DNA from: Callorhinus ursinus
Lineage: Eukaryota > Chordata > Mammalia > Carnivora > Otariidae
Direction of reading: 5' to 3'
Assembly: GCF_003265705.1 (NCBI RefSeq)
Contig: NW_020312787.1
Coordinates: 9,626,311-9,690,310 of the forward strand
DNA length: 64,000 nucleotides
Under the pieces are notes generated by a model. It searched no databases, was not told the origin of the DNA, and saw nothing but the letters and a program-made list of their open reading frames with translations. Position 1 is the first letter of the stretch. Every line of letters starts with the position of its first letter. Of the stretch, positions 11,795 to 23,310 are shown one piece after another. The position numbers were made by a program, and so were the translations under genes.

Positions 11795-12245
11795 ATTCAA
11801 CACTTCATGAGCATGTGTTGTGTGCCAGGACCACTGCCAGGAGATATTTCTGGCACGATTTCTGCTCTTGAGAATCTCACAGTTTGGAGGGGGAGGTAAT
11901 TAGAAGGCAGTGTGAAAAATGCAGTGTGCAAAGGGTATTGTGGGAACCTACGGTTAAATCTATACTCCAGCTGGAGATAAGGAATAAGATTAGGGGAGGA
12001 AAATCCTCTCTCCAGAGAGGGTAAGTCTGAGCAGACCCTGGAAGAAGTAGGAGTTAGTGAAGCAAAGTAGGAAAGAGAAAGAAAGGACATTTCAGGTGCA
12101 AAGGCAGGGAGGTGGGTGAGAACATAAAACGTTCCCGCATTTGCCAATACATCTCTGCTGAGCTCGGAATGGAGAAGGAGACAAGGCTGGAGAAAGGTGG
12201 CCTGGTAATGGAAAGTGTGCAATGCTAGACGAAGTGACGAGTTTT
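11795..12245 (-). repeat. L2 LINE fragment
   Basis: An antisense L2: 'catgagcatgtgttgtgtgccagg', 'gagaatctcacagtttggaggggg' and 'cctctctccagagagggtaagtctgagc' follow the family order. A minus-strand open frame of 141 codons lies here but reads through repeat sequence without a recognised motif. Confidence 0.75.
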
Positions 12246-12289
12246 ACTTCATTGTGCAAACAAGGGAAAGGGGCTTCAGGTTCTGTCTT

Positions 12290-13836
12290 TTTTAATTGAG
12301 CTAAAATTCATATAGCATAGAATTAACAATTTTAAAGTGAATGCTTCAGTAACGTTTACAATAGTGTCATATCTATCTGGTTCCAAAGCAGTTCATCACC
12401 TAAAAAAGACCCCTGTGCTCATGAGGCAGCCACGCTCTACTCTGCTTCCCTGCTAGTCCTCGGCAGCCACTAATCTACTGTTTGTCTCTAAGAATTTACC
12501 TACTCTGGGTATCTCATTTAAATGGACTCATACAATCTGTGACCTTATGTGTCTGGCTTTTTTCACTTAGTAAAATGGTTGTGATGCTCATCCATGTTGT
12601 AACATGTATCAGCACTTCCTTCCTTCTTATGGCTGAGTAGTATTCCACTGTATGGACATACCGACATGTTTATCCATTCATGACTTCACTGACATTTGGG
12701 TTATTTCTACATTTTGGCTAATGTGAATAGTGCTGTGGTGAACATTTATGTAGAAGATTTTGTTTGAGTACCTGTTTTCAATTCCTTGAATATATAATTA
12801 AGATTGGAATTGCTGGGCCGTATGGTAATTCTATACTTAATTTTTTGAGAAACTGTCAAACTGTTTCCCACAATGACTGTGCTATTTTACATTCCTGCTC
12901 ACGAAGTATGTGAATTCTGGTTTTTCTACAATCACACCAACACTTATTATTTCCATTTAAAAAATATTGTAACCATCCTAGTGGGTGCAAAGTGGACTCT
13001 CATTGTGGTTTTGATTTGCATTTCCCTGATTATTAGTGATGTTGAGCATATTCTCATGTGCTTGCCGGCCTTTCATATATCTTCTTTGGAAGAATGCCTA
13101 TTTAAGGCCTTTACCCATTTTATTTTATTGTCTTCCCATTGTTGAGGTATAGGAGTTCTTTCTATATTCTGGATGCTAGACTCTTACCAGAGATATAATT
13201 TGCAAATATTTTCTCCCATACTGCGGTTATCTTTTCACTCTTTTGACAGTGTCCTTTGATGCACATTTTTAATTTTGATAAAGTCCAATTTATCTTTTTT
13301 ATTGTTGTAGTTCTTTGCATTTTTGGTGTCATATCTAATATCCATTGCCAAATCCAGAGGTTTTCATCTATGTTTTCTTCTAAGAATTTTATAGGTTTAG
13401 CTCTTACATTTTGGTCTTAGATCCATTTCAAGTTAATTTTTGTGGTGGGTAGTAAGGGTCCAAGTTCATTGTTCTGCAAGGAGACATCCAGTTCTGCCAG
13501 CATTATATGTTGAAGAGACTATTCTTTCTCCACTGAATGATCTTTGTGTCCCTGTTGGAAATCAACTGACCATATATGTATGAGTTTATTCTTCTCTCTG
13601 AATTCTAGCCCATTGATTGTATGTCTATCCTTATGCCAGTACTGCACTGTTTTCATTGCTGTAGCTTTGTTGTAGCTTTGAAAATGGGAAGTGTGAGTCC
13701 TCCAACTTTGTTTTCCTTTTCAAGATGATTTGGCTATTGCAAGTCTATATGGATTTTAAGATCAGCTTTTCCATGTCTGTAAAAAAAATATGGTTGGGAT
13801 TTTGATAAGGATTGCATTGAATGTGTAGATCATTTT
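12290..13836 (-). mobile_element. Old L1 (L1M group), 3' UTR and end of ORF2
   Basis: Antisense L1: the 3' end near 12290, then the ORF2 C-terminal region ('tggctgagtagtattccac', 'tggggtt..gaattgctggg', 'ggttttgatttgcatttccctgat', 'tttgcaaatattttctccc') up to the 'gggattttgataaggattgcattgaat' region. Many substitutions and stops make it a dead relic. No target duplication found. Confidence 0.9.
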
Positions 13837-15058
13837 TATGAGATACTGCTCCTTTGGTTTTCTCTGGTTCTGTCTATGGTGTCCTTAATCTCTTTCAGCA
13901 TCTTTAAGATGGTTGATATAAAGTCTTTGTCTAGTAAATCCAATGCCTGTGTTTCCTCAGGGACAGTTTCAATTAATCTCTTTTTTTTCCTTCTGTTAAT
14001 GAGCCATTTCATTAGTGTGACTTGTTTCTATGTATGTTTCTTGTTTCTTAGTATGACTCACAATATTTTTGTTGAAAACTGAACATTTTTAATATTATAG
14101 TGTGACAACTTTGAAAATCAGATTCTTTCCACTCCCTGGGTTTTGTTAATGAGTCTTGTTTTGGGTTGTTGATGTTTGCTTGCTTAGTGGCCTTTCTAAA
14201 CTATTTTAATAAAATCTGTATTCTTTGTTGTGTGTGGCTGCAGAAATCTGTGTTCTATTAACTTAGTGGTCATCTAGTATTTTTACAGAATTTCCTTAAG
14301 TGCCTAAAGGCAAAAAAGAAAAATGAAAAACATTCTTCCAAGTCTGAAAATTGGCTCTGTGTGGGGATATTTCTTGGACAGTTAGCCAGGCTATTTACAA
14401 CTTTGCCTTTTCCTGCTTGCTCAGAGCCTGAAGGTCAGTCAAAGGTAAAATCTTCAGGTCTTTTCTGAGCATATATCCAGCTCTGGGAATGTTTGTGGTC
14501 TTATCAATTCCCTAGTATATGTAGGAGCTTTTAAAAGCCCTCTCCTCCACGGATCACCTTTCCCTACTTCTTTTTCCCCAGGTCTTCTACTTTGTTTCTT
14601 GTCCTGACTGCTATCCCTTGCCTCAGGCTCCCATGGCCAATATTTCTGCTTTTAAATGCTTTTGGCAAATGCTGCTTGGGAAGTCACCCCAGCCCTGAGA
14701 ATGCTCTAAGTCAAGCAAAACAAAGACAGGACCTCGTGCTGGTCCTTTATGGAGCTACCAGAGAAGTTGAAACAACAACCACAATTTTTTGAGACTAATA
14801 TCCATATTTCTTCCTTGCGCTCTGGCGACCCACACCAGGAATACATACCACCGTCTTCATGGGGCTGCTCTGGGGATGGGGAATGGTGGATGGGCCATCT
14901 GAAATGCCACAGTGCTCTTACTACAGTGTGGCAGCTTCTGTTATCATTAAGTTTTCCCTGAATGCTGTTAATTTTTGACTAGTTTCCAGAGTTCTGCACA
15001 AGTTGATTGATAATTTTGCTAGCTTGTTAAGTTGCATTTTTTCTCATGCATTCTTAAT
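13837..15058 (-). mobile_element. L1M-group 5' region, antisense
   Basis: The text matches what I recall of the long 5' untranslated part of older L1M elements in antisense ('gttgaaaactgaacatttt', 'gtgacaactttgaaaatcagattc', a 'ctggcgacccacaccaggaa' stretch, ending near 'cagagttctgcacaagttgatt'). It follows the ORF2 part on the same strand with the RT half of ORF2 and ORF1 missing, so it is either one internally deleted L1 or two adjacent ones. Confidence 0.55.
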
Positions 15059-15203
15059 ATTTTTTATTATAGTAAATGTACATATAATACATAAAATTTG
15101 CCATTTTAACCATCTTTAAGTGTATGGTGATATTAATTACATTCACATTGTTGTGCAATCATCAGCACCATCTTTTGTGCAACCATCGCTACTATTTGAT
15201 TTT
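15059..15203 (-). mobile_element. L1M 3' end fragment
   Basis: In antisense, 'aaaatttgccattttaaccat', 'ttaagtgtatggtgatatta' and 'acattgttgtgcaatcatca' are the standard L1MA/MB/MC 3' end. It is cut off by the Can-SINE that follows; no continuation is seen beyond the SINE pair. Confidence 0.85.
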
Positions 15204-15386
15204 TTTTTTAAGATTTATTTATTTATTTGAGATAGCAAGAATGAGAGGGAGAGAGTACATGAGAGAGGGGAGGGTTAGAGGGAGAAGCAGGCTGCTTGCT
15301 GAGCAGGGAGCCCGATGCGGGACTTGATCCAGGGACTCCAGGATCATGACCTGAGCCGAAGGCAGTCGCTTAACCAAATGAGCCAT
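15204..15386 (-). mobile_element. Can-SINE, missing its first bases
   Basis: Antisense SINE: T-run, AGATTTATTTATTTATTTGAGA, CT-zone complement, 'cccgatgcgggacttgatcc', 'tgacctgagccgaaggcag', ending at 'aaatgagcca'. The last dozen bases of the head (the usual cccaggcgcccc) are absent and the tail of a second SINE begins there. Confidence 0.95.
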
Positions 15387-15577
15387 TTTTTAAAAAAGAT
15401 TTTATTTGTTTATTTATTTGAGAGAGAGAGAGAGAGAGCACAAGATGGGGGGGAAGCAGAGATGGGGGGAGACTGTGCTGAGCCCGACGCAGGGCTCAAT
15501 CTCACCACCCTGAGATCTTGATCTTAGCCAAAATCAAGAATCAGAGGCTTAACTGACTGAGCCATCTAGGCACCACT
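15387..15577 (-). mobile_element. Can-SINE joined to its neighbour
   Basis: A full-length antisense SINE of an older subfamily ('ttgatcttagccaaaatcaag', 'actgagccatctaggcacc'). Its tail abuts the truncated head of the preceding SINE directly. No convincing target duplication brackets it alone. Confidence 0.95.
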
Positions 15578-17499
15578 TTAATTGCTTTTATGAAGGGCTG
15601 GAGCCATAGAATTTCCTTCTCTGCCATTTTCAGTGATGTCACTTCTTACTTCAGATTTTGAGGAGCGAAATAATGTGACATGAAGTGTGTCAGAAAAGTA
15701 AGAGAGTTAGTAGCTAAAATTTTAGTGATGATAAAAAGTGTTTGTTAAATTATAGGGTACACTGGACTTCTCAGTACTGTCTTTGCTACTTCTTGTGAAC
15801 CTACAATTATTTCAAGGTAAAAAATTAAAAAAATATAATGGATAATGTATTTCAGGATCTTATATACATATTAATTCTGATATTCGAAGGAGAAAAGCCT
15901 AAACTCAAAATAGCAGATCAAACCAGTGGCAAAGAAATACAGAAAGAAATAGTATAAATAGTTTCCAAAGAAAATCCTGAGTTCATGCATGCCATGGCAC
16001 AAAGGAGCACTCAGTAGATAAACACACTGAGTGCTGAATAAGTTTGGAAGAACATTTGGTTTGACTCAAAGGGAAAAAAAGGGTTGAGCTGGAATGGGTA
16101 TTAAAAAAGCTCTCATAGGACCAATTTGATTACATTTTTCACTTGTCAACCAGGTTTGCATCATGTAAACAAATTATATTTGGAAAAAAAATTTAGCAAG
16201 AACCCAGGAAGAAGAAACTAGAACTTGAAAATAAATTAGGCTAGAAGAAAGAGATCAAAAACTACTCCAGGTATTACAGGGTAAAAAAACAAAACAAAAC
16301 ACTTTTTCTTTTATCTCTTAAGTTCATGAACTGAGGTCCTGCAAATTAAACTGACAAAAGACAGGAGAAAAAGACATATAAATTTTATTTGATGCTAATA
16401 TTTTAATTTTTATGTGTACATGGGGGTCTCACAGAAAAGGAAGTGAAACCCCAGAGAAGCGGTGAGGCCTAAGAGTTCATGTACCATTTTAACAACAAGT
16501 GATAAATCTGAAGAAGTGACAACACGAAGAAAGTGTTTGGGCTTCCATGGGTGGTAAATTGTGGGAAAGTGATTATATGAAGTGAAACTAATAGAAGTTA
16601 AGGTTACTTCAGTAAGGTTTACTTATGTAGGTTCCAGTCGGTGCTGTCTCTGGGGATAAGAGTTGTCTTTTCCTGGTGTACTGGAGAGGAGAGAGGAGAC
16701 AGCTTCACCAAGGGAAATTTATACCCTTCCTTTAGGCATAAAGGGGAAGAGTAGCGAGTTTTTCTATGTCTGCTATTTCTCAATTGCCTTTAGTTCAAAA
16801 TAATTCTTATGCTAACATAGAATATTTTGGGGTGGAATATCCTGATCCCCTTCAGCAACTTAAGGAAAAACAAGTTTAACACAGGAAGCTAGCTACTCAC
16901 AAAATCATTAGAAGAACAGAGGATCAGGCTGTAACAGGAGACAAGCAATGACTTCTAGAACACCACAGAGATGACCCTCTCAAGGTGCTGTAATCTCATC
17001 ACAAAATGTAAGATGTGTGCTAAGAAAACCAGGCACGGGAAGCCACAAACACCACTATCATAAATGTTTCTTGACAACTCCCAGTGGAATGCAGTGATCA
17101 CGTCTAGAACATGGAGTGTGACATCGGCCACCCTTATGTGCGCCCCCCACCCCCCGCCCCCGAAACTGGAAACTGGACACTAGCATCTTCATGACATCAT
17201 TTCCCAACAGCTACAAAAAACACCAAGAGTGTTCCTATTTCATTTCCACTTTCAAAATCTCATGCAAATGGATTTCGTTATCCTCATTCGTATCCAGGAC
17301 CCTAGCTGGGAGACTGGGTAATGTAATTTTTAGCTTTGCAGCCTCTGCAGTACAGAAAAGCACACTGGAAGGAAGTGGGAATGAATGTTAAGTGCCAATT
17401 GGGTATATTCAGCCCAGGAGGAGTTTAGATAGTCTCTCAATTTTTATCTGTTCCATTGACTGGCAGTTCTATCACCCCCAGATTGGAATAAGAAAAAAA
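15578..17499. other. Unique or unassigned sequence
   Basis: The part 16270-16870 ('ctgaggtcctgcaaattaaactgacaa', 'tggggtggaatatcctgatcccc') has the look of an old LTR repeat, but I cannot name it. A C-rich run at 17143-17161 could form a G-quadruplex on the minus strand. No gene seen. Confidence 0.4.
17143..17161 (-). other. C-tract, possible G-quadruplex/i-motif
   Basis: Three C runs of six, six and five, separated by single A and G bases (17143-17148, 17150-17155, 17157-17161). Three long G runs on the minus strand are prone to quadruplex folding, though a fourth separate run is lacking. Confidence 0.4.
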
Positions 17500-17640
17500 C
17501 CCTTAGAGATCATTTCATGCTAACCCTTTTGCAGATGAGGAAACGGAGACTCAGAAATTTTAAGTGACCTGTTCCAGATCCCATAGCTAATAATGGCAAA
17601 TTTTAATTCTTGGGTCTAGGATCCTTTCCAGACTTTTAAT
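17500..17640 (-). repeat. MIR SINE fragment
   Basis: In antisense, 'ttttgcagatgaggaaacggag', 'taagtgacctgttccagatcccatagctaata' is typical MIR core. Confidence 0.8.
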
Positions 17641-18049
17641 TTATTTATATATATCCCATTTTGTTCCAAAGAAAATTCAAAGTGGCTTCCTGATATAAAA
17701 AACAATATAGCAGAATAAAATTCTTAAAAAATAACGATGTAATATGAGACACAGAGGAAGTGAGGGGGATCATTCCAAGGAGCCAGGACTCCAGCATGTA
17801 GGAGTAGATAATTTAGGGTTCTGAAGAGTAAGCGAAGATGCAATCTGTGATTGAATCTAATTTTTAGGTGCTTGATTAATGAATTTGACCTCAAGTTTGG
17901 TTTGCTTAAAAGAGTTCCTTTATATTTTACCAGACAAAAAAGATTCTTAGTCAAAAATGCCTTAAAAAGAATAGCGATTTCTTAAAAGCTATTTCTTCAA
18001 AACACAGAAAACCGAAAAGGCTGAAGAGACCCCATAGAATGTTTGGGTG
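17641..18049. other. Unique sequence
   Basis: Nothing recognised. A minus-strand frame at 17724-17954 has no motif. Confidence 0.5.
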
Positions 18050-18720
18050 CCTAAGACAGCAGTGATTTGTTTTGCAGAGGGTTAACAGCACCCCTAAAGG
18101 GTCGGAGAGGGGCTGTCAATGTCTCCATGTAGGTGAGCAGGTCACAGTTGGGGGCTATCTGCGCATGTCACAACTGTCAGCGGGAGGCAGCCAAGATGAT
18201 TTGGGGAAGAAGCGGACATGCCAAGCGGCAGTTTGATTTCATAATTAATTTAGAAAGCGGTAAATAAAATTGCCTGTCAAGAGCCAAATAACAAAAACAG
18301 AAGGAACACTAAGTATAAGTTATTAGCTTTGTGTTTCTGTAAAATGTATTTTGGAAATGAATAACTTTTCTCTTACCATCTAGCTCCTTTCCTCCACATT
18401 AAAAAAAAATTTTTTTTCCCAGAATGCAATTTGATGTTCTCTCCAACCTGTTCCTCTAATTGCAATTAAACCCTGAGGGAGTAATCTTTCCAAATGCCAG
18501 AAAATAAGTTAGTGCCTAAGGGAATGGCAAAGCTGGAAATGTGATGTGAGTAATCACCAGACCAGCTTTTTTTGCTTTAGAACAAAAGAAGGGCTGGGAA
18601 GATGGGATCACCCACAATTCTCAAACAGGAAGCCCTGGTGTTCATTTCCCCCAAGAAAATAATTGTTCTGCAATCTTAGGATCATCTGACAAACTGCTTC
18701 CTGGCGTATTGATTTGCTGC
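18050..18720. promoter_or_regulatory. Candidate developmental enhancer / conserved element
   Basis: Repeat-free sequence with a cluster of homeodomain and TALE-type motifs: three CTGTCA (reverse TGACAG, the MEIS/PKNOX core) at 18113, 18174 and 18274; ATAATTAATTTA at 18241-18252; and TAATTGCAATTA at 18457-18468, a perfect palindrome of the TAATNNNNATTA paired-homeodomain (P4) form. No open frame of note. This is motif-based inference; conservation was not tested. Confidence 0.35.
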
Positions 18721-19061
18721 CACACTAAAAAAGTAATAAATCAATAACCAGTTTTGTTGAGAAAGCAGGGAAAAGTAGTGTTAGCTTGAGGAACCACCGA
18801 AGACTTTAGAAAAGGAATTAAGTTTTTGAGAGAAAAAAGTAATGCATTTGGGAGGAACTTTAAGGACCCGAGAGAAGGCCACATAATAGGAATTTGAGAG
18901 CAACTTGTGTCTGGTGAGCCCTATGCCAGTGTCATTTTGCACAAGTTAGTACTGCAGGCAGGAAGCTGAGTCCTGGGCTCTCCTGGAGCCGTGGTTCATG
19001 ACCCAGATTAGATGGTCAGACGTGGGTGCCTGGGCAGGAATGACATCATTGTAGCAAGATA
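18721..19061. other. Unique sequence
   Basis: No gene or repeat recognised. Confidence 0.5.
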
Positions 19062-19285
19062 GAAGTTGAACTGGCATCAGAGAGACTTGGATCTGAACTC
19101 CAGCTGTCACTAGCTGAGCTTGCCTGGGCGGTCACAATTTATAATTGCTTGAATTCCGAAGCTTCAGTTTCCTCATCTGTGAAACTGGAATAACAGTTTT
19201 CCCCCATTATGAGGATAACATATGATAGCTAAAAAGCAGTTGGGACACTGTAGTTGATAAACAGTTGCTATTATTGTTAATGAGA
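19062..19285 (+). repeat. MIR SINE
   Basis: Sense MIR: 'gagagacttggatctgaactcc', 'gtcactagctgagcttgcc', 'cttcagtttcctcatctgtgaaa' and the 3' 'ttgctattattgtta' part in order. Confidence 0.85.
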
Positions 19286-20993
19286 AGACTTTGGGGGCCG
19301 GGGAGAATAGATTAGGAAGGAGGAGTATCAGGAAGCTGGTTTGAATTTTTTAAGTCGATAGAGCAGTTTCTAAATTACAGAGAGACCAGCAAGTTAAGAA
19401 ACGCACATGATAAGTAGCTAGAGTCATTGAAAGGAATTTGATGCTGTGTAACTTAAGGGAAGTCAATGATTTATTTGAGGAAAATGGTGTCCAATTTATC
19501 AGTAGAAAGCTATTTGACATTTGTGGGAAATGGGAGAAAAGTCAGGTCAAAATATAAAAATGCGGAAACCATTAGCTGGATGAAATGGAATGCTTGGTGA
19601 TATGTGAGGGAGGGGACAGTGTGAATAAGTGGTCTTGAGATAATTGGAGGAAGATGGGTAGCAAATGGTGTATTTAGGCTGGAGTTCAGGGAATTCTTTG
19701 TGAGGAAAAATACACTTAGAAATGACATCAAATTTTTTTCTATGCAAGTGTTCTCTCTGAAATCTCTACAAGCATAACTTCCATAATTATAATTTTTTTT
19801 AAATAATAAAAATAGAGAAAAAGTGCCTGATCAGGATGCTGACAATCAGTTTCCCAATGAAACTGGGGACGTTGAAATGGTAGGTCAGGTAAGAAATTAA
19901 AAAATTTCAATTATAATACCTGTCAGTTGTCAAGCTGCCTAATTCAGGATGAAATGCAGAGATGAGATTTTAGGATGAGGCAAATGACGAATTCTAGCAA
20001 AGTAGAATAACCCCGCGTGGCATAGAGTGTTTGTGGAATGAGCAGAAACTGGTTTAGTCAGGTGTTTATGAGTGCTCTCTTGGATAATCATAGCACAATC
20101 AAGTCTGACATTTTATCAGGTGGGGTAAAGCCAAGAACACCCATTTAGATAAAATTCAACACTGATCAGAAAAACTTCGTCAAAATAGATTTTAAAATAA
20201 TGTTTTAAAAAACCTGAAGGCTAACTAAAAATATTACTGTAAACACATGAAAACTGTTTGCCACAGATAAATCAAAATGTCCAGGTATTAGGGGTGAACT
20301 AGAAATTAAGTGGCTAAATCTAGAAGCACATTGCAAAATTTTTTGCAATTAGTAATAGCAAGATTGTTTTTAAATACATCAGATTAGAAAGCTATGCAGA
20401 TATGGAAAAGTTATACATGTGGATGAAAAGGAAATAATATAATCCAGTGAGTTCATTTATTCTTCTTTTTTCCTGAATAGAAACGTGAACAGAAAAAAAA
20501 AGAAAAAAACAATTAACTTAGAAAAGATTGATTTTTCTCCCTTTGCTGTCTGACTTTTTATTACCTGGAAAAATTAGAAACATTCCAAATTTTAAATAAA
20601 ACCCAGTTTTAAGGAAAACTGCTTGAAAAAAGTTCTGTAGCCTTTTTTTTTTTATTTCAAAGAAGATCTTATGGAAAGATGTTAAGGCTGAATTCATTTC
20701 CAAATTAACTTTGGAAGCAGATAATTGAGAGTTAATAAGGAAAAAGTCAGGGTGCAGCAGGATTATTGGGAGTGGCTGATCCCCACCGGAAATCTTTGAA
20801 TGGACTTCCCGTATGGATGTTGCTTAAGATATATTATCAACTGTTAATTGAGCTGGGAGATTGACCATGTGACTCTAAATGCCCTGGGGCAATGGCTGGA
20901 AACAACCCCTGCCCACCCCCTCCCCCAAGCCTGTGGAATCTGAGAAAAAAGGCAGGATTCTAAACACCTAAGGGGCATAGCCTTCTTGAGGAG
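19286..20993. other. Mostly unique AT-rich sequence
   Basis: No exon-like frame. The segment 20761-20793 is the apparent source of a 33-bp copy inserted at 23777 (see findings). A poly-T run at about 20644-20655 has no element attached. Confidence 0.5.
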
Positions 20994-21237
20994 AAAGACA
21001 ACAATATATACATATTTTTAAAGATTTTATTTATTTATTTGACAGAGAGAGACACAGCGAGAGAAGGGAACACAAGCAGGGGGAGTGGGAGAGGGAGGAG
21101 CAGGCTTCCTGCCGAGCAGGGGTCCTGATGCGGGCTCCCTCCATGCGGGGCTCGATCCCACGACCCTGGGATCATGGCTGAGCCAAGGCAGACGCTTAAC
21201 AACTGAGGCATCCAGGCGCCCCAAAAGACAACAATAT
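20994..21237 (-). mobile_element. Can-SINE with 14-bp target duplication
   Basis: An antisense young-type SINE (ATTTATTTGACAGAGAGAGA, 'ggggctcgatcccacgaccc', 'catccaggcgcccc'). AAAGACAACAATAT occurs at both ends (20994-21007 and 21224-21237), identical, so the insertion is fairly recent. Confidence 0.97.
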
Positions 21238-21299
21238 TAAAACAAAGAAAACTGTCTTTGATTAATCTGCTAGTTGTTTCTAGAACTAGTTTTATTGGA

Positions 21300-22165
21300 T
21301 TGTTTTCAATCATAAAAGTCGTATACTGTCACAGGAAAAAAAAGACCTAGAAAATACAGAAAACCATAAAGAAGAAAATAAAAATCAATTACCATCCCAC
21401 ACTCAGAAAAACCTATGATAACATCTTAAAATACATTTTGCAGATTTTCTGCTATATGTATGTTTTCTGTCTTTTTGTAAGTTTTGTATAAAATGAGATA
21501 GTACTATTTTGTAGTCTGCATTTTTTTACTTAGAAACATATGAAATGCAAATCTTTTTATGTCAATAAATATAGCTACATATTATTTTTAATGTCTGGAT
21601 ATTATGTACTTTAATTTTCTACCTTTTGATATATAGATTATAAGTTACATAATTTAAATAAATATTTACTTTTAAAATCAGTTCAATATTTGACTCTCAG
21701 TATATTCTTTATGCACATTAGTACCTATACATTTCTGATCATATTATACTCTCAGACTGTAATATTATACTCTGTGCAGCATCTAGCACACCAGAGAATG
21801 ACAAAGTCTCTTCACCCATTCACTGGAAGGGATTGTAGAACTCTGGCACTCAATATTTCATTATTAACACAATGCTAAGCTGAGTATCCTTGCTCGATTA
21901 TTTCTTAGGACAAATTCCAAGAAGTTGAATTATCATCTCAGAGGTGATGCTCATTTCTAAGGCTTTTGCTACGTACTATTGAACTGACCTCTTGAAAGGT
22001 AAACCAATTTACCCTCATGCCCAGTTTCCCCATACTTCCTGCACAAGGCATATCATAATTTTTTACAAGGCTGATAGTTTGAAAAAATGGTATTGCACTC
22101 TAATTTGTAGTTCTTCAATTACTAATGAGGTTAAATGTTTTCTTATAGCTGTATGTTTTGTCTTT
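21300..22165 (-). mobile_element. L1ME-type 3' end, interrupted
   Basis: In antisense, 'tttttttacttagaaacatatgaa', 'tatgtcaataaatatagctaca', then later 'cttaggacaaattccaagaagttgaatt', 'tttccccatacttcctgcacaa' and 'attactaatgaggttaaatg' follow the L1ME 3' region order. A stretch of roughly 230 bp that does not fit (about 21630-21865) splits it. Confidence 0.7.
21625..21865. repeat. Unassigned repeat, copy A
   Basis: A segment inside the L1ME that resembles 25150-25345 (and the bases just before the SINE there): shared 'taaataaata', 'acttttaaaa', 'gttcaatatttg'-like and 'ctggaagggat' blocks in the same order, by eye about two thirds identical. I do not recognise the family. Confidence 0.45.
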
Positions 22166-22434
22166 TTTCTCTTTCTCTTTTTAAATTTTTATTTATTTTT
22201 TAATTCAATTTATTTAAACTAAAACAAATGCAATTCTCCCATTTTTCCTATCTCCCACTTCCTGCCCCTGGCTAATCTGTTCTATCTATGAGCTCAGATT
22301 CCATGTATGAGAGAGATCATATGGAATTTGTCGCCTTTGTCTGATTTATTTCAGTTAGGATAATGCCCTCAAGGTTATTTCATGTTTTTGCAAATGGCAG
22401 GATATCCTTCTTTTTTATAGCTGAATAATATTCC

Positions 22435-22482
22435 AGTGTGTGTGTGTGTGTCTGTGTGTGTGTGTCTGTGTGTGTGTGTACA
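22435..22482 (+). repeat. (TG)n microsatellite within L1
   Basis: TG units with periodic C (TGTC), expanded from the short TG stretch that L1s carry at this place in the ORF2 end. Confidence 0.9.
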
Positions 22483-22764
22483 CACCACATCTTCTTCGTC
22501 CATTCATCCCGATGGACGCTGAAGTTGTTTCCTTATCTTGGCTATTGTAAATAATGTTGCAATGAACATGGGTTGCAGAAATCTTTTCAAATTACTGTTT
22601 TCATTTTCTTCAGATAAATACCCAGAAGTGGAATTGGCAGATCATATGGTAGTTGTATTTTTAATTTTTTGAGGAACCTTCATATGGTTTTCTGTAGTGG
22701 CTGCACCAATTTGCATTCCCAACACAAGTCCACGACCTTTTCTCTACATCCTGCCCAACACTTG

Positions 22765-22826
22765 TTATTTCTAGTCTTTTATTTTTTATTTTTTTTATTT
22801 TTATTTTTTTTATTTCTAGTCTTTTA
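22765..22826 (-). mobile_element. Orphan poly(A) insertion with 17-bp duplication
   Basis: TTATTTCTAGTCTTTTA occurs twice, at 22765-22781 and 22810-22826, enclosing 28 bases made only of T with three A. The L1 reads normally once one copy and the insert are removed. A retrotransposed tail lacking any body, or a tandem duplication with slippage, would both give this. Confidence 0.65.
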
Positions 22827-23310
22827 ATAATAGCCATTTTAACAGGTGTGAGGTGATATCTCATTTTGGTTTTGATTTGCATTTCCCTGATGATGAATGA
22901 TGTTGAGCATCTTTTTTGACGTGCCTGTTGGCCATCTGCATGTCTTCTCTGGAAAAATGTTCAGATCTTCTGCTCATTTTTTACTTGGATTGTTTGCTTC
23001 TTTGTTATTGAGTTGTATGAGTTCTTTATATATTTTGGATATTAGCCCCTTATGAGATATTTGCAAATATTTTCTCCCTTTCAGTAGGTTGCCTTTTCAT
23101 TTCGTTGATTATTTCCTTTGCTGTGCCGAAGCTTCTTAGTTTGACATAGTCCCATTTGTTTATTTTTGCTTTTGTTGCTTTTGTTTTTGGTGTTCTATTA
23201 AAAAAGTCATTGCCAAGGCCTATGTTGTGAAGTTTACTGCCTGTTTTCTTCTAGGAGTTTTATGGTTTTAGGTCTTACCTTCAATTCTTTAATCCATTTT
23301 GAGGGAGAAT

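Larger units (their letters stand above)
22166..23310 (-). mobile_element. L1MA-like element, 3' UTR and ORF2 end
   Basis: Antisense L1 starting with T-rich tail, then 'atgagagagatcatatgga', 'tagctgaataatattccagtg', a TG microsatellite, 'gataaatacccagaagtgga', 'ggttttgatttgcatttccc' and 'ctttgctgtgccgaagcttctta'. Dead relic. It carries a poly-T insertion with its own target duplication at 22765-22826. Confidence 0.92.

Noticed and set aside
11797..12222. A 141-codon minus-strand frame
   Set aside because: It overlaps an antisense L2 and has no recognised domain.
15124..15521. Frames with ERERERA-type residues, looking like a charged coiled coil
   Set aside because: These are translations of the GAGA tracts in antisense Can-SINEs.
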